Notes: generated by a model from the letters alone, not told the origin. A stretch of DNA of 64,000 nucleotides from Pseudoclavibacter terrae (GCF_008831075.1 NZ_WBJX01000006.1:124001-188000); one strand, 5' to 3'; counted from the stretch's first letter, positions 7,731 to 18,389 are shown. A program made the numbers and translations.

Positions 7731-9082
7731 GGTGCGATCCTCCCAGCAGTCGGAGCATCCGAGGACCCACCCGCGCCGCGGCGGGCGCCAGCGGAGGACA
7801 GCGTCGCCACGAAGCGGGCACCTCCCAGCTCGCTCTCCGAGATGACGAGGTCGCCGCCGTGCTCCCGCGCGAGGCGGCGCACAAGGCCGAGGCCGACGCC
7901 GCGTGGGATCTCGAGGCCGTCCATCGTCTGCGTCTCCTTGGTCGAGAAGCCGACCTCGGTGATCTGGCCCCTGAGCTCTTCTGGCACCCCCGGGCCGCTG
8001 TCGTCGACCTGCATCCGCAAGCCTGAGGGGGCCGCCTCGACGGCGACGCGCACGATTCCGCGCGCCCCCTGTTCCTCGACGGCCTCAGTCGCATTGCCGA
8101 CGAGATTGCTCAGCACGGTGGCTGCGTCGTCGTCGAAGAGGAGCTCGAGGACGGCCCGGTCGTCGCCCTCGACATCCGCGTGGAGCTGCCCGCCGTGCTC
8201 GCAGAGGCGGGCGCTCGCCGCGGCCAGGATCGCGCGGACGCGAACGGGGGCATCCGCGAGCGCCTCCTCGAGGTCCGCGTCTGCGGCGAGCGAATCCACC
8301 GGCGTCAGCGAGCGGATGTAGTCGAGGGCCTCGCCCCGCTCGTCGACCTCGATGAGCCCGAAGAGCACGTGCAGGCGGTTCGAGAACTCATGGGTCTGCT
8401 CGCGGAGTGCCGCCGACAAGCGGCGCTGCGTCTCGAGCTCCTGCGCCGCGGCCGCGAGGTGGTCGAAGCGTCGACCGAGGACGAGGGAGACCCCGGCCGC
8501 GGCCGCGAGCCCGAAGAGTCCGGCGCCGATGACCCACGGAACCACCTGCCAGACGCGGTCCTCCAGCTGTGCGGAGATCGAGGACTCGAGGATGCCGACC
8601 GACGCGGTGCCGACGACGATCCCGTCGCGCCAGACCGGCACCTTCGCGCGGAGCGTCGGGCCGACCGTGCCGACCTCGGTGCCGACGAACGTCTCGCCGC
8701 CGAGCGCGACGCTGGGGTCGGTCGACACCATCTCTCCCCGCCGCTCTGGCACCGGGTGGGTGATGCGGATGCCCTCGTCGTCGGTGATGACGACGTAGTC
8801 GACGCCAGCGGACTGCGCGACGAGGTCGGCGATCGGCTGCAGCGTGACACCGGCATCCGGTTCGCCGACGGCGTCGACCACGGCAGGCAGCTCGGCGAGG
8901 CTCAGGGCGACGGCGAGCGTGCGCTCACCGGTCTCCTCACGGATGGAGGTGTGCTGCACCTGGAGCGCGACGAGGAGGGTCGCGACCATGCAGATCAGGA
9001 CGATCGAGAACTGCACGGCGACGAGCGTGAGCACACGTGGGCCGCGCAGGGCGCGGAGCTGTGCGGGCGGTTCCTTCCTCAT
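7727..9082 (-). CDS. CitA/DcuS-type sensor histidine kinase (451 aa)
   Basis: Membrane helix 1 (residues 17-39), an extracytoplasmic PAS-like sensor (about 45-178, including DYVVITDDEGIRITHPVPER typical of CitA/DcuS carboxylate sensors), and helix 2 (180-202). The cytoplasmic phospho-acceptor H231 lies in REQTHEFSNRLHVLFGLIE, followed by a GHKL ATPase with N330 (NLVGNATEAV), DDSGPGVP and GVGLGLVRRLAREHGG. It would sense an external di- or tricarboxylate and phosphorylate the coupled CitB-type regulator. The ATG at 9082 gives a normal membrane helix near the N-terminus; further upstream codons would run through the divergent promoter. About 177 bp separate it from tctC on the other strand. Confidence 0.9.
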   Translation of the reverse strand: MRKEPPAQLRALRGPRVLTLVAVQFSIVLICMVATLLVALQVQHTSIREETGERTLAVALSLAELPAVVDAVGEPDAGVTLQPIADLVAQSAGVDYVVITDDEGIRITHPVPERRGEMVSTDPSVALGGETFVGTEVGTVGPTLRAKVPVWRDGIVVGTASVGILESSISAQLEDRVWQVVPWVIGAGLFGLAAAAGVSLVLGRRFDHLAAAAQELETQRRLSAALREQTHEFSNRLHVLFGLIEVDERGEALDYIRSLTPVDSLAADADLEEALADAPVRVRAILAAASARLCEHGGQLHADVEGDDRAVLELLFDDDAATVLSNLVGNATEAVEEQGARGIVRVAVEAAPSGLRMQVDDSGPGVPEELRGQITEVGFSTKETQTMDGLEIPRGVGLGLVRRLAREHGGDLVISESELGGARFVATLSSAGARRGAGGSSDAPTAGRIAP

Positions 9083-9259
9083 GCCGCTCCACCACCTCCG
9101 CGTGCGCCGATCGTCGATGAACGACGGTTGTCCGGCGAACCTCCGTGTCCACAAAGACCATAAAGGCCAGAAGGCGTCGGCGCTCAATCCCGGTGCAATC
9201 GTAGAGAGCGCGCAGACCAGCGCGGCGACAGAGTCGTTGCCAACGGAAGGAATACTCCA

Positions 9260-10255
9260 TTGAGTAGAACAAGACTCCCGAACAAGCTGCTCACCTCGCT
9301 CTTCGCCATCGTCACCGTCGCTGTCCTCGGCTTCGCGGTCGTGGACGCGAGCAGTGCGGGTGCCGGAGCATCGGCGAGGAGCAAGCTCACGATCATGGCG
9401 CCGGCGGCGCCCGGCGGAGGCTGGGATGCCTTCGCTCGCGAAGCCCAGCAGGCGCTGCGAGCCAACGGCATCGTCAACAACGCCCAGGTCGTGAACGTGC
9501 CGGGCGCGGGTGGCACGATCGGACTCAGCCAGCTGCTGCAGATGCAGGGCCGCGACGACCTGCTCATGGTCACGGGAGGCGTCATGGTCGGGGCGACCGT
9601 GCTCTCCAACACGGGGGAGTCGCTCGCCGACACGGTGCCCATCGCCCGCCTCGCCGACGACTACAACGCGCTTGTCGTGCCGGCCTCGTCGCCGTACACC
9701 ACCCTCGACGAGTTCGTCGAGGGCATGAAGAAGGACCCCGGCGGCCACTCGATCGCCGGCGGCTCGCTCGGCGGCATCGACCACCTCCTGAGCGGCATGC
9801 TCGGGAAGGCTGTCGGCGTCGACCCGAAGGACGTGAACTACGTCGCCTACTCGGGCGGAGGCGAGGTCCTCTCCTCGCTGCTCTCGAGCACCACCGCGGC
9901 AGGCCTCTCCGGCTACAACGAGTTCAGGGACCAGATCGAAGCCGGCACCCTCAAGGCGCTCGCGATCTCGGCCCCGGACCCCGTCGACGGCATCGACATC
10001 CCGACCTTCAAGCAGGAGGGCGTCGACGTCGCGATGGTGAACTGGCGCGGCGTCGTGGCCCCACCCGGCATCGACGACGCCACGCGCGACGAGCTCGTCG
10101 CCATCGTCACGGAGCTCGAGAACAGCCCCGAATGGGCGGATGCGCTCGACCGGAACAACTGGACGGACAGCTTCCAGCCCGGTACCGATTTCGAAGACTT
10201 CCTCGTCGGCGAGACCGACCAGGTCACCGCACTCGTGAAGGAGCTCGGACTATGA
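9260..10255 (+). CDS. tctC: tripartite tricarboxylate transporter substrate-binding protein TctC (331 aa)
   Basis: The periplasmic-type binding protein of a TTT transporter. A signal segment (about residues 10-35) is followed by the family signature [25 protein letters not shown], the [16 protein letters not shown] loop that binds the carboxylate, and the C-terminal segment [27 protein letters not shown]. The start is a TTG at 9260 with GGAAGGAA upstream; no ATG or GTG fits better. There is no lipobox cysteine, so retention in a Gram-positive cell must rely on an uncleaved signal anchor or on the membrane partners. The stop overlaps tctB (ATGA). The substrate could be citrate, tartrate, terephthalate or another carboxylate. 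Confidence 0.9.
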   Translation: MSRTRLPNKLLTSLFAIVTVAVLGFAVVDASSAGAGASARSKLTIMAPAAPGGGWDAFAREAQQALRANGIVNNAQVVNVPGAGGTIGLSQLLQMQGRDDLLMVTGGVMVGATVLSNTGESLADTVPIARLADDYNALVVPASSPYTTLDEFVEGMKKDPGGHSIAGGSLGGIDHLLSGMLGKAVGVDPKDVNYVAYSGGGEVLSSLLSSTTAAGLSGYNEFRDQIEAGTLKALAISAPDPVDGIDIPTFKQEGVDVAMVNWRGVVAPPGIDDATRDELVAIVTELENSPEWADALDRNNWTDSFQPGTDFEDFLVGETDQVTALVKELGL

Positions 10256-10932
10256 GTCAGGTGCAGAACCAGCGTGAGGCGCAGGGCTCTCGAGATTCGA
10301 GAGGGCCGGCGACCAACAGCATCCAGACGGGGCCACGCTCCTGGTGGCACGGGCGGAGCGAACTCGGGGTCGCCGCGTTCGTCTTCCTCCTCGCCGCGGT
10401 CTTCGCGATCGGCACAGCCACCATGGACGTGCCGGCAACGGCGGGAGTTCCCGGGCCGCAGTTCTTCCCGACGATCGTCGTCATCCTCCTCTTCATCGTC
10501 TCCATCGCTCTCGCGATCACCGTCATCCGCAGGCCAGCACGCGATGACGAGGACGAAGCTGACCAGATGCTCGAGATCTCACCGGAGCTGCTGGAGGACA
10601 TCGGCCAGATCGACACGACCTCCGAGATCCGCGTCGTCACGGCGGCCGCGGGGGAGGAGCGCAAGAAGCGCGACGGCACCGACTGGAAGACCCTCGGCAT
10701 CGTCTTCGCCGCGCTCGCGGGGACTGCGCTGCTGCTCGAACCGCTCGGCTGGATCATCACGGCCGCCGCACTGTTCTGGGTCGTCGCCTACGCCCTCGGC
10801 AGCAAGCGCCACCTCTTCGACATCGGGGTCGCGTTCCTCTTCTCGTCACTCGTGCAGCTGTCGTTCTCGGCGGGCCTCGGCCTGACGCTGCCGTCCGGAA
10901 TCCTGAGCGGAGTCCTCCCATGGATCAGCTGA
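10252..10932 (+). CDS. tctB: tripartite tricarboxylate transporter small membrane subunit TctB (226 aa)
   Basis: The small integral subunit. Four hydrophobic segments can be seen: VAAFVFLLAAVFAIGTATM with the family GVPGPQFFPTIVVILLFIVSIALAI, then TLGIVFAALAGTALLLEPLGWIITAAALFWVVAYAL and a last segment ending in FSSLVQLSFSAGLGLTLPSGIL. The central cytoplasmic loop (about residues 94-145) is acidic and longer than usual. The ATG at 10252 overlaps the tctC stop, and the 3' end overlaps tctA by 13 bases, so all three genes are coupled. Confidence 0.9.
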   Translation: MSQVQNQREAQGSRDSRGPATNSIQTGPRSWWHGRSELGVAAFVFLLAAVFAIGTATMDVPATAGVPGPQFFPTIVVILLFIVSIALAITVIRRPARDDEDEADQMLEISPELLEDIGQIDTTSEIRVVTAAAGEERKKRDGTDWKTLGIVFAALAGTALLLEPLGWIITAAALFWVVAYALGSKRHLFDIGVAFLFSSLVQLSFSAGLGLTLPSGILSGVLPWIS

Positions 10933-12488
10933 CCCACCTCCTCGAGGGCTTCACCGTCGCCCTCACCCCCATCAACCTCCTCTGGCTGCTCATCGGCGCC
11001 GTGCTCGGAACCGCGGTGGGCGTGCTGCCCGGCCTCGGCTCCGCCATGGCCGTCGCCCTGCTGCTCCCCGTCACCTTCAGCCTCGACCCGACCGGCGCGT
11101 TCATCATGTTCGCGAGCATCTACTTCGGCGGACTCTTCGGCGACTCGACCTCGGGCATCCTGCTCAACACTCCGGGAAACTCCTCGGCGATCGCGACGAC
11201 GTTCGAGGGCCACCGGATGGCGAAGGACGGCCGAGCCGCGAAAGCGCTCGGAACCTCCGCCATCGGCGCGTTCATCGGCGGCACGATCGCGACGGCGCTT
11301 GTCGTGTTCTTCTCGCCGTTCCTCGTGCAGCTGGCGACGCAGTTCGGGCCGGCCGAGTACTTCGCACTGGCCGCGTTCGCGTTCGTCGCGATCTCCTCGG
11401 TCGTCGCCGACTCCGTCATCCGCGGCCTCATCGCGCTCGGCATCGGCCTCGCGATCGCCCTTGTGGGCGTCGACGGCCCCTCCGGCGCCTCCCGCTTCAC
11501 GATGGACCTGCCGCAGTTCTTCGACGGCATCTCGATCATCGTCGTGACGGTCGGCCTCCTCGCGATCGGCGAGGTCCTGCACGTCGCCAGCCGCATCCAC
11601 CGCGAAGGCGGCCTCACGAAGATCCCGGCGTCCGGCTCGCCGTACCTGAACCTGCGCGAGCTCCGACAGGCCCTCCCGGCGTGGCTTCGCGGCACCGCAT
11701 ACGGCGTGCCCTTCGGTGCGATCCCCGTCGGCGGCTCCGAGGTACCCACCTTCCTCGCGTACGGCACGGAGAAGCGCCTCGCCAAGCGCCGCGGCGACAG
11801 CGACTTCGGCACGCGCGGCGCCATCCAGGGCGTCGCGGCGCCAGAGGCTGCCGGCAACGCCACCGCAGGAACGGCCATGGGCGCCCTGCTCGCCCTCGGC
11901 CTCCCCACATCCGCGACCGCGGCCATGATGCTCGCCGCGTTCCAGCAATACGGGATGCAGCCGGGGCCGCTCCTCTTCGAGCGCAGCGCAGACCTCGTCT
12001 GGCCGCTGCTCGCGAGCCTCTTCGTCGGGCTCCTCATCCTCCTCATCATCAACCTGCCGTTCGCCGCGGTCTGGGCGAAGCTGCTGCTGATCCCGCGCCA
12101 CTACCTGTACGCGGGCATCACGGGCTTCGCGATGCTCGGGGTCTACGCCATCGCCTCGTCGCCCGTCGACCTCTGGCTGGCCCTCGCGATCGGCGCGTTC
12201 GGCTTCGTGATGCGGCGCTACGCCATCCCGCTCGCTCCCGTGCTCATCGCCGCGATCCTCGGACCGCTCGCCGAGACCGAGCTGCGCCGCGCGCTGGCGG
12301 TCAGCGAAGGCGACCTGGGCATCCTCGTCGACTCGCCCATCACCATCGCGCTGTACGTGCTCATGGCCGGCGCCATCATCATCAGCGCCATCCAGCACCT
12401 GCGGACCCGCACCCGCGAGAAGCAGATCCAGAAGGCCAAGACGGAGGCCGTCGCCGTCCAGGCCGCCGAGCGAGAGGACGCCAGGTAG
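10920..12488 (+). CDS. tctA: tripartite tricarboxylate transporter large membrane subunit TctA (522 aa)
   Basis: The large channel-forming subunit, about eleven to twelve membrane helices. Both copies of the internal repeat signature are clear: GVLPGLGSAMAVALLLPVTF near residues 38-57, followed by FGDSTSGILLNTPGNSSAIATTFEGH, and in the second half EAAGNATAGTAMGALLALGLPTSATAAMMLAAF. Length matches the family. It ends the tctCBA operon and is followed by a strong hairpin. With TctB it would drive sodium- or proton-coupled uptake of the carboxylate delivered by TctC. Confidence 0.93.
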   Translation: MDQLTHLLEGFTVALTPINLLWLLIGAVLGTAVGVLPGLGSAMAVALLLPVTFSLDPTGAFIMFASIYFGGLFGDSTSGILLNTPGNSSAIATTFEGHRMAKDGRAAKALGTSAIGAFIGGTIATALVVFFSPFLVQLATQFGPAEYFALAAFAFVAISSVVADSVIRGLIALGIGLAIALVGVDGPSGASRFTMDLPQFFDGISIIVVTVGLLAIGEVLHVASRIHREGGLTKIPASGSPYLNLRELRQALPAWLRGTAYGVPFGAIPVGGSEVPTFLAYGTEKRLAKRRGDSDFGTRGAIQGVAAPEAAGNATAGTAMGALLALGLPTSATAAMMLAAFQQYGMQPGPLLFERSADLVWPLLASLFVGLLILLIINLPFAAVWAKLLLIPRHYLYAGITGFAMLGVYAIASSPVDLWLALAIGAFGFVMRRYAIPLAPVLIAAILGPLAETELRRALAVSEGDLGILVDSPITIALYVLMAGAIIISAIQHLRTRTREKQIQKAKTEAVAVQAAEREDAR

Positions 12489-12506
12489 CGCCGACCAGCG
12501 GATGCC

Positions 12507-12548
12507 GCGAGGGCGGGTGGATGCGCACAGCGCGCCCACCCGCCTCGC
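12507..12548 (+). terminator. hairpin terminator after tctCBA
   Basis: GCGAGGGCGGGTGG pairs with CCACCCGCCTCGC (one bulged base), with an inner GCGC/GCGC helix. It begins 18 bases after the tctA stop. There is no long T-tract, as is common in high-GC actinobacteria. The remaining spacer to tig (about 205 bp) holds a TAGAGT hexamer near 12604 that could be a -10 box; otherwise I see nothing in it. Confidence 0.65.
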
Positions 12549-12753
12549 GCGTTCCCCGGATCCGCCCTCGCGCCTTCGCGCCCACACGAATCCTGATTGC
12601 CGGTAGAGTGCTGTCGTTTGTGGGTGCCGTAGGCTGTTCGCAGCCGCATCAGTGCGGCGATACGCCCATCTGGGTGGTGCGCGGCGTGCAGTCGCACCCC
12701 GCTCCACGCGCGAATCCGCGCAGTCACCCCACGTATCTCAGGAGATGCCCCAC

Positions 12754-14151
12754 GTGAAGACCTCGGTCGAACAGATCAACCCGACCCGCGTCAAGCTGAC
12801 GATCAACGTAGAACCGGCTGAACTCAAGCCATACGTCGACTCCGCTTACCGCACCATCGCAGAGCAGATCCAGGTGCCCGGCTTCCGCCGCGGCAAGGTT
12901 CCGACGCCGATCATCGACCAGCGCGTCGGTCGCGCCGCCGTCCTCGACCAGGCGATCTCCGATGGCCTCGACGTGTTCTTCAACCAGGCCGTCGCAGAGT
13001 CCGACGTGCAGCCGCTCGGCCGCCCGAAGGCCGACATCGTCGAGACGCCGAACGTCGCCGACTTCGCAGGCGACCTCGTCGTCGAGGTCGAGGTCGACTC
13101 GCGTCCCTCGATCGAGCTCCCCTCCTACGACGGCATCAAGGTCGAGGTCGAGGCTGCGGCCGTCAACGCGGCTGACGTCGACGCCGAGCTCGAAGAGCTC
13201 CGCAAGCGCTTCGGCACGCTCGTCACCGCAGACCGCCCCATCGAGGACGGCGACTTCGTGACGCTCGACCTCATCGCGACGGTCGACGGCGAGAAGGTCG
13301 ATGAGGCCGAGGGCATCTCGTACGAGCTCGGCTCCGGCCAGCTCCTCGAGGGCACCGACGAGGCGCTCCTCACGCTCACCGCGGGCGAGGAGACGACCTT
13401 CCGCTCCACGCTGCTCGGCGGCGAGCACGAGGGCAAGGAAGCAGAGATCACGGTCACCGTGCAGTCCGTCAAGGACCGCGAGCTGCCCGAGGTCGACGAC
13501 GAGTTTGCGCAGATCGCGAGCGAGTTCGACACGATCGAGGAGCTCCGCGCCGACCTCGAGACGCAGGCCAAGAGCAAGAAGACGTTCGAGCAGGTCGACG
13601 CCGCACGCGAGAAGGTCGTCGAGCAGCTCCTCGACCTCGTCGAGATCCCGCTGCCCGAGACCCTCATCAACGATGAGGTCACGCGCCACCTCGAGCAGGA
13701 GGGCCTCCAGCCCGACGACGAGCACGGTGTCGAGGTTCGCGCCAACGCCGAGAAGTCCTTCCGCCAGCAGGTGCTCCTCGACGAGGTCATCAAGGCAGAG
13801 GGCGTCGAGGTCGAGCAGGACGAGCTCACGCAGTTCCTCATCCAGTCGGCAGCCCAGTACGGCATGGCTCCGCAGGAGTTCATCGGCGTGCTGCAGGAGA
13901 ACAACCAGCTCCCCGGCATGATCGGCGAGGTCGCCCGCTCCAAGGCCATCCTGTTCGTGCTCGACAAGGCCGAGGTCGTCGACACCAACGGAGACGCCGT
14001 CGACATCTCCGAGTTCACGGTCGCCGTTCAGCGCGCCAAGGACAAGGCAGCCGCGGCTGAGGCCGAGGCATCCGCCGACGCCGTCGAGTCCGACGAGGTC
14101 GCCTCCGACGAGGTCGCCTCCGAAGAGGTCAAGGACGACGAGGCCAAGTAG
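12754..14151 (+). CDS. tig: trigger factor, ribosome-associated chaperone (465 aa)
   Basis: A ribosome-bound chaperone for nascent chains. The N-terminal domain has the ribosome-docking signature GFRRGKVP (43-50). The FKBP-type prolyl isomerase domain runs through GDFVTLDLIATVDGEKVDEAEG. The C-terminal helical arms extend to about residue 435, and the tail is very acidic (many Asp/Glu, with SDEVASDEVASEEV). The GTG at 12754 is chosen because AGGAG lies nine bases upstream and the reading KTSVEQINPTRVKLT matches the usual N-terminus; the in-frame ATG at 12745 has no room for a ribosome-binding site. Located directly ahead of clpP1P2-clpX, the usual actinobacterial order. Confidence 0.96.
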   Translation: MKTSVEQINPTRVKLTINVEPAELKPYVDSAYRTIAEQIQVPGFRRGKVPTPIIDQRVGRAAVLDQAISDGLDVFFNQAVAESDVQPLGRPKADIVETPNVADFAGDLVVEVEVDSRPSIELPSYDGIKVEVEAAAVNAADVDAELEELRKRFGTLVTADRPIEDGDFVTLDLIATVDGEKVDEAEGISYELGSGQLLEGTDEALLTLTAGEETTFRSTLLGGEHEGKEAEITVTVQSVKDRELPEVDDEFAQIASEFDTIEELRADLETQAKSKKTFEQVDAAREKVVEQLLDLVEIPLPETLINDEVTRHLEQEGLQPDDEHGVEVRANAEKSFRQQVLLDEVIKAEGVEVEQDELTQFLIQSAAQYGMAPQEFIGVLQENNQLPGMIGEVARSKAILFVLDKAEVVDTNGDAVDISEFTVAVQRAKDKAAAAEAEASADAVESDEVASDEVASEEVKDDEAK

Positions 14152-14168
14152 TCTCCGGTTCCACTCCG

Positions 14169-14203
14169 CGAAGCGCCGCCGGCATCACGCCGGCGGCGCT
14201 TCG
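14169..14203 (+). terminator. perfect 15-bp hairpin after tig
   Basis: Left arm 14169-14183 (CGAAGCGCCGCCGGC) pairs perfectly with right arm 14189-14203 around the loop ATCAC. It starts 17 bases after the tig stop and separates tig from the clp genes. Confidence 0.85.
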
Positions 14204-14243
14204 TGCATGGTGCAGCGGATGCGCGGCCGGACGCGCGGCCCCA

Positions 14244-14412
14244 TCCTCCCTGCCCTCCCTGCCCTCCCTGTCCTCAGCGTCCACCGTGACGTGCGGGCTT
14301 TTCGCCCCCGTGATGGGTTTTTCCCCATCACCGTTCACGGAAACCCCGCACGGGCATCCGCAGAACCCATCAGCGCTGCCGAAACCCCGCACGGGCATCC
14401 GCAGAACCCATC
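14244..14412 (+). repeat. repeat-rich tig-clpP1 spacer: tandem, direct and inverted repeats
   Basis: Within the 399-bp spacer are three kinds of repeat. CTCCCTGCC-like 9-mers repeat about three times at 14244-14275. A hairpin has arms GTGATGGG (14310-14317) and CCCATCAC (14324-14331). Two identical 32-base direct repeats lie at 14340-14371 and 14381-14412 (core CCCCGCACGGGCATCCGC), and a partial third copy of the core follows around 14423-14433. The complement of the core start, GTGCGGG, is at 14291-14297, so the direct repeats can also fold back. The clpP1 promoter must lie in the remaining 14440-14550, where TAGATT near 14515 could be a -10 box. Confidence 0.6.
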
Positions 14413-14550
14413 GCCGTTGCAGCAGCCCCGCACGGAGTGACACGACTCCTTGGGACACTGCCAGGCACCGTGTGCCGTGGGCGAACAGGCCAGCGCTGGC
14501 CTCGCAGCTCTACTAGATTCGGTGACGACCGTTAGGGAAATGGAGCGACC

Positions 14551-15165
14551 GTGGCTGATATTCAACTGCCGAACAGCGTCTTCGACAGGCTCTTGAAAGA
14601 CCGCATCATCTGGCTCGGGTCCGAGGTGCGCGATGAGAACGCAAACGAGATCTGCGCGAAGATCCTGCTGCTTGCTGCAGAGGACCCTGAGCGAGACATC
14701 TACCTCTACATCAACTCGCCGGGCGGATCGATCACCGCAGGTATGGCGATCTTCGACACGATGGAGTTCGTGCCGAACGACATCGTCACCGTGGGCATCG
14801 GCATGGCGGCCTCCATGGGCCAGCTCCTGCTGACCGCAGGTGCGCCGGGCAAGCGCTACATCACGCCGAACGCACGCGTCCTGCTGCACCAGCCGCACGG
14901 CGGCTTCGGTGGCACGGCGAGCGACATCCAGACCCAGGCGCAGCTGATCCTCGACATGAAGGCGCGCCTCGCGTCGATCACGGCGCAGCGCACGGGCAAG
15001 AGCCTCGAGCAGATCAACGAGGACGGCGACCGCGACCGCTGGTTCAACGCCGATGAGGCGCTGGCGTACGGCTTCGTCGACCACATCCGTTCGTCGGCGA
15101 CCGAGGTCACGGGCGGCGGCGGCACCAAGCGCGACGCCGAGTCCACGTCCGAGTCGGCAGAGTAA
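14551..15165 (+). CDS. clpP1: ATP-dependent Clp protease proteolytic subunit ClpP1 (204 aa)
   Basis: A serine peptidase subunit forming half of the mixed ClpP1P2 tetradecamer that degrades proteins fed by ClpX or ClpC. The catalytic triad is S88 (GMAASMGQ), H113 (LLHQPHGG) and D162 ([12 protein letters not shown]), with the spacing of E. coli ClpP. The oxyanion loop is [12 protein letters not shown]. The start is GTG, and the C-terminus has a Gly/Ser/Glu-rich tail after the last helix. Only 14 bases separate it from clpP2, so the two are cotranscribed. Confidence 0.95.
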   Translation: MADIQLPNSVFDRLLKDRIIWLGSEVRDENANEICAKILLLAAEDPERDIYLYINSPGGSITAGMAIFDTMEFVPNDIVTVGIGMAASMGQLLLTAGAPGKRYITPNARVLLHQPHGGFGGTASDIQTQAQLILDMKARLASITAQRTGKSLEQINEDGDRDRWFNADEALAYGFVDHIRSSATEVTGGGGTKRDAESTSESAE

Positions 15166-15179
15166 GGAAGCCAGAGCAT

Positions 15180-15851
15180 ATGAACACCCCATTTCTGACC
15201 GGCGGCTCGCCGGCAGGCGTCCAGAGCCCCTCGTCGCGGTACATCCTGCCGTCGTTCGAGGAGCGCACGGCGTACGGCTACAAGCGCCAGGACCCGTACG
15301 CGAAGCTCTTCGAGGACCGCATCATCTTCCTCGGCGTGCAGGTCGACGACGCCTCGGCTGACGACATCATGGCCCAGCTCCTCGTGCTCGAGAGCCAGGA
15401 CCCTGACCGCGACATCACGCTGTACATCAACTCGCCCGGTGGCTCGTTCACGGCCATGACGGCGATCTACGACACGATGCAGTACATCCGTCCAGAGGTC
15501 TCCACCGTGTGCCTCGGGCAGGCAGCCTCCGCGGCGGCCGTGCTGCTCGCCGCGGGCCAGCCAGGCAAGCGCCTCGCCCTCCCGAACGCTCGTGTCCTCA
15601 TCCACCAGCCCTCGACGGGCGGCGCCGGCCAGGGGCAGGCCTCGGACATCGAGATCCAGGCGCAGGAAGTGCTGCGGATGCGCACCTGGCTCGAGGAGGC
15701 GCTCTCGCGTCACTCCGGCAAGCCCGTCGACAAGGTGAACCGCGACATCGAGCGCGACAAGATCCTGTCGGCCGCCGAGGCCCTCGAGTACGGCCTCATC
15801 GACCAGGTGCTCACGAGCCGTAAGGGCGCCGAGCCGGTCATCATCGACTAG
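15180..15851 (+). CDS. clpP2: ATP-dependent Clp protease proteolytic subunit ClpP2 (223 aa)
   Basis: The second ClpP subunit. The triad is S117 (GQAASAAA), H142 ([13 protein letters not shown]) and D193 ([12 protein letters not shown]). A two-residue insertion after the histidine relative to ClpP1 (STGGAGQGQ) is typical of ClpP2. The first about 35 residues ([29 protein letters not shown]) are the expected propeptide. AAGGAAG precedes the ATG. A strong hairpin follows, so clpX is probably expressed mainly from its own promoter. Confidence 0.95.
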   Translation: MNTPFLTGGSPAGVQSPSSRYILPSFEERTAYGYKRQDPYAKLFEDRIIFLGVQVDDASADDIMAQLLVLESQDPDRDITLYINSPGGSFTAMTAIYDTMQYIRPEVSTVCLGQAASAAAVLLAAGQPGKRLALPNARVLIHQPSTGGAGQGQASDIEIQAQEVLRMRTWLEEALSRHSGKPVDKVNRDIERDKILSAAEALEYGLIDQVLTSRKGAEPVIID

Positions 15852-15879
15852 TTCGAGTCGACCGAACAGCGACATGAAG

Positions 15880-15929
15880 TGCCCGGATGGCCGCGTCAGG
15901 GGAGTCCCCCTGGCGCGGCCATCCGGGCA
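15880..15929 (+). terminator. 23-bp hairpin between clpP2 and clpX
   Basis: Arms 15880-15902 and 15907-15929 pair along 23 positions with one G-T wobble around the four-base loop AGTC. It is the longest hairpin seen in the window. The clpX start is only 47 bases further on, so a clpX promoter would have to overlap the hairpin or follow it closely. Confidence 0.8.
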
Positions 15930-15976
15930 ATGTCGGTGGTTCGGGTTAGTCTTGGCAGACCGCGAAGGAGGTCCTC

Positions 15977-17254
<1,278 letters not shown>

Positions 17255-17287
17255 CTCACCGTCGCGTGAGCGCGTCAACGACGTCCG

Positions 17288-17321
17288 GAAGCCCCGCCTG
17301 CCATCCAGCAGGCGGGGCTTC
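17288..17321 (+). terminator. 14-bp hairpin terminator after clpX
   Basis: GAAGCCCCGCCTGC (17288-17301) pairs perfectly with GCAGGCGGGGCTTC (17308-17321), followed by TGCTCT. Between here and 17477 I see no gene; the sequence is GC-rich with no recognisable element. Confidence 0.85.
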
Positions 17322-17483
17322 TGCTCTGCGTGGGCCAGCCGCCCGCCGCCGAGGGGAAGCGGGCGGTCGCGAGGCGCAGTCGGCGGGCTCGACGTGCTCG
17401 GGGTGCTCACCGACGCGCTCGACTCGCCCTGCCGCGGCAGCGAAGCGAGTCTCTTCCGAAGACGTGAGGCAGGCCGCGTGCAG

Positions 17484-18389
17484 ATGACGGAACGGCTCCT
17501 CGGGAGCGTGCTCATCGTCAGCGCCGACGCGCGTGCGCTCGGCGGCCGAGACCGCCTGCGGGCTCTCGAGGTGCTGTCGGAGGGCGATCGTCATCGGCTG
17601 CGCGCCATGTCCGAGGTGCGGGCGGACGACCGCGCGGACGCGTTCCTCACTGGCCGCTTGCTGGTGCAGCTCGGCCTCGAGCGCCTCTCGGCTGACCACT
17701 TCGCCTCAGACCTCCTCGCCACAGACCTCGAGATGGGTTCCACGCTTCCGGATGGCGTGCACGCCATCCGGAAGCGCGGAACCCACCTCGAAAGCGGGGA
17801 GCGCGGGCTCGCGCCGGTCGCGGCGCTCGAGGTGGTCTGCTCGAACTGCGGCTCGACGACGCACGGCAAGCCGAGCATGCCGGGTCTGCCGGTGCTCATC
17901 AGCCTCGCCTATGCGGGGACGACGGTCTTCGTGGCGTTGGCCAGCGCCGACGACGTCAGCGCCCTCGGGATCGACGTCGAGGAGCTGCGGATCGACGAGG
18001 ACTCCGCCTCTGCGCGGCCCGCCGGAGCCCTCCCGATCTCAGGCGCAGGCCCAGGCGCAGACCCAGACCGAGACGCAGCGCCCCGTGCGCCATCGGGGGA
18101 TGCGGTCGACCCCGCCCTCGACCTCGAGTGGTGGACCGCCGTCGAGGCGGTTCTCAAGGCGGACGGCCGCGGGCTGCGAGTCGATTCGAGCTTGGTGCGC
18201 TTCGAGCCAGGCGAGGGGCGCGCCGACGGGGACGAGCATGCTCGCGTCGCTGGCGAGGAGGCGAGCTACCGCATCCACCGCGCCGTCGCGGAGCGCTTCC
18301 TCGTGGCCGTGGCCACAAGGAAGCCGGACCGGGAAACGAGCCTGGTCAGTGAACCCGCTAACGAAGGAGCCGAGTCACCTTCGCTCTGA
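17484..18389 (+). CDS. Sfp-type 4'-phosphopantetheinyl transferase (301 aa)
   Basis: Transfers the phosphopantetheine arm of CoA to the carrier-domain serine of NRPS/PKS enzymes. Family marks are CSNCGSTTHGKP (119-130), LISLAYAG (138-145), the magnesium-binding GIDVEE (D164, E166), and WWTAVEAVLKADGRGL (216-231). The lysine that usually precedes the Glu in W-x-x-K-E-A is replaced (AVEAVLKA). A low-complexity Ala/Gly/Pro insertion sits between about 178 and 210. ATG 17484 is used; a GTG at 17478 is the alternative. Its 3' end overlaps the convergent aminopeptidase by 32 bp. The nearest carrier domain is that of the Pls-like NRPS 1.3 kb beyond, the probable substrate. Confidence 0.85.
   Translation: MTERLLGSVLIVSADARALGGRDRLRALEVLSEGDRHRLRAMSEVRADDRADAFLTGRLLVQLGLERLSADHFASDLLATDLEMGSTLPDGVHAIRKRGTHLESGERGLAPVAALEVVCSNCGSTTHGKPSMPGLPVLISLAYAGTTVFVALASADDVSALGIDVEELRIDEDSASARPAGALPISGAGPGADPDRDAAPRAPSGDAVDPALDLEWWTAVEAVLKADGRGLRVDSSLVRFEPGEGRADGDEHARVAGEEASYRIHRAVAERFLVAVATRKPDRETSLVSEPANEGAESPSL

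Noticed and set aside
14340-14412. Two spaced 32-base repeats as a possible CRISPR array
   Set aside because: Only two full copies, a 9-base spacer, an imperfect third copy and no cas genes in the window.
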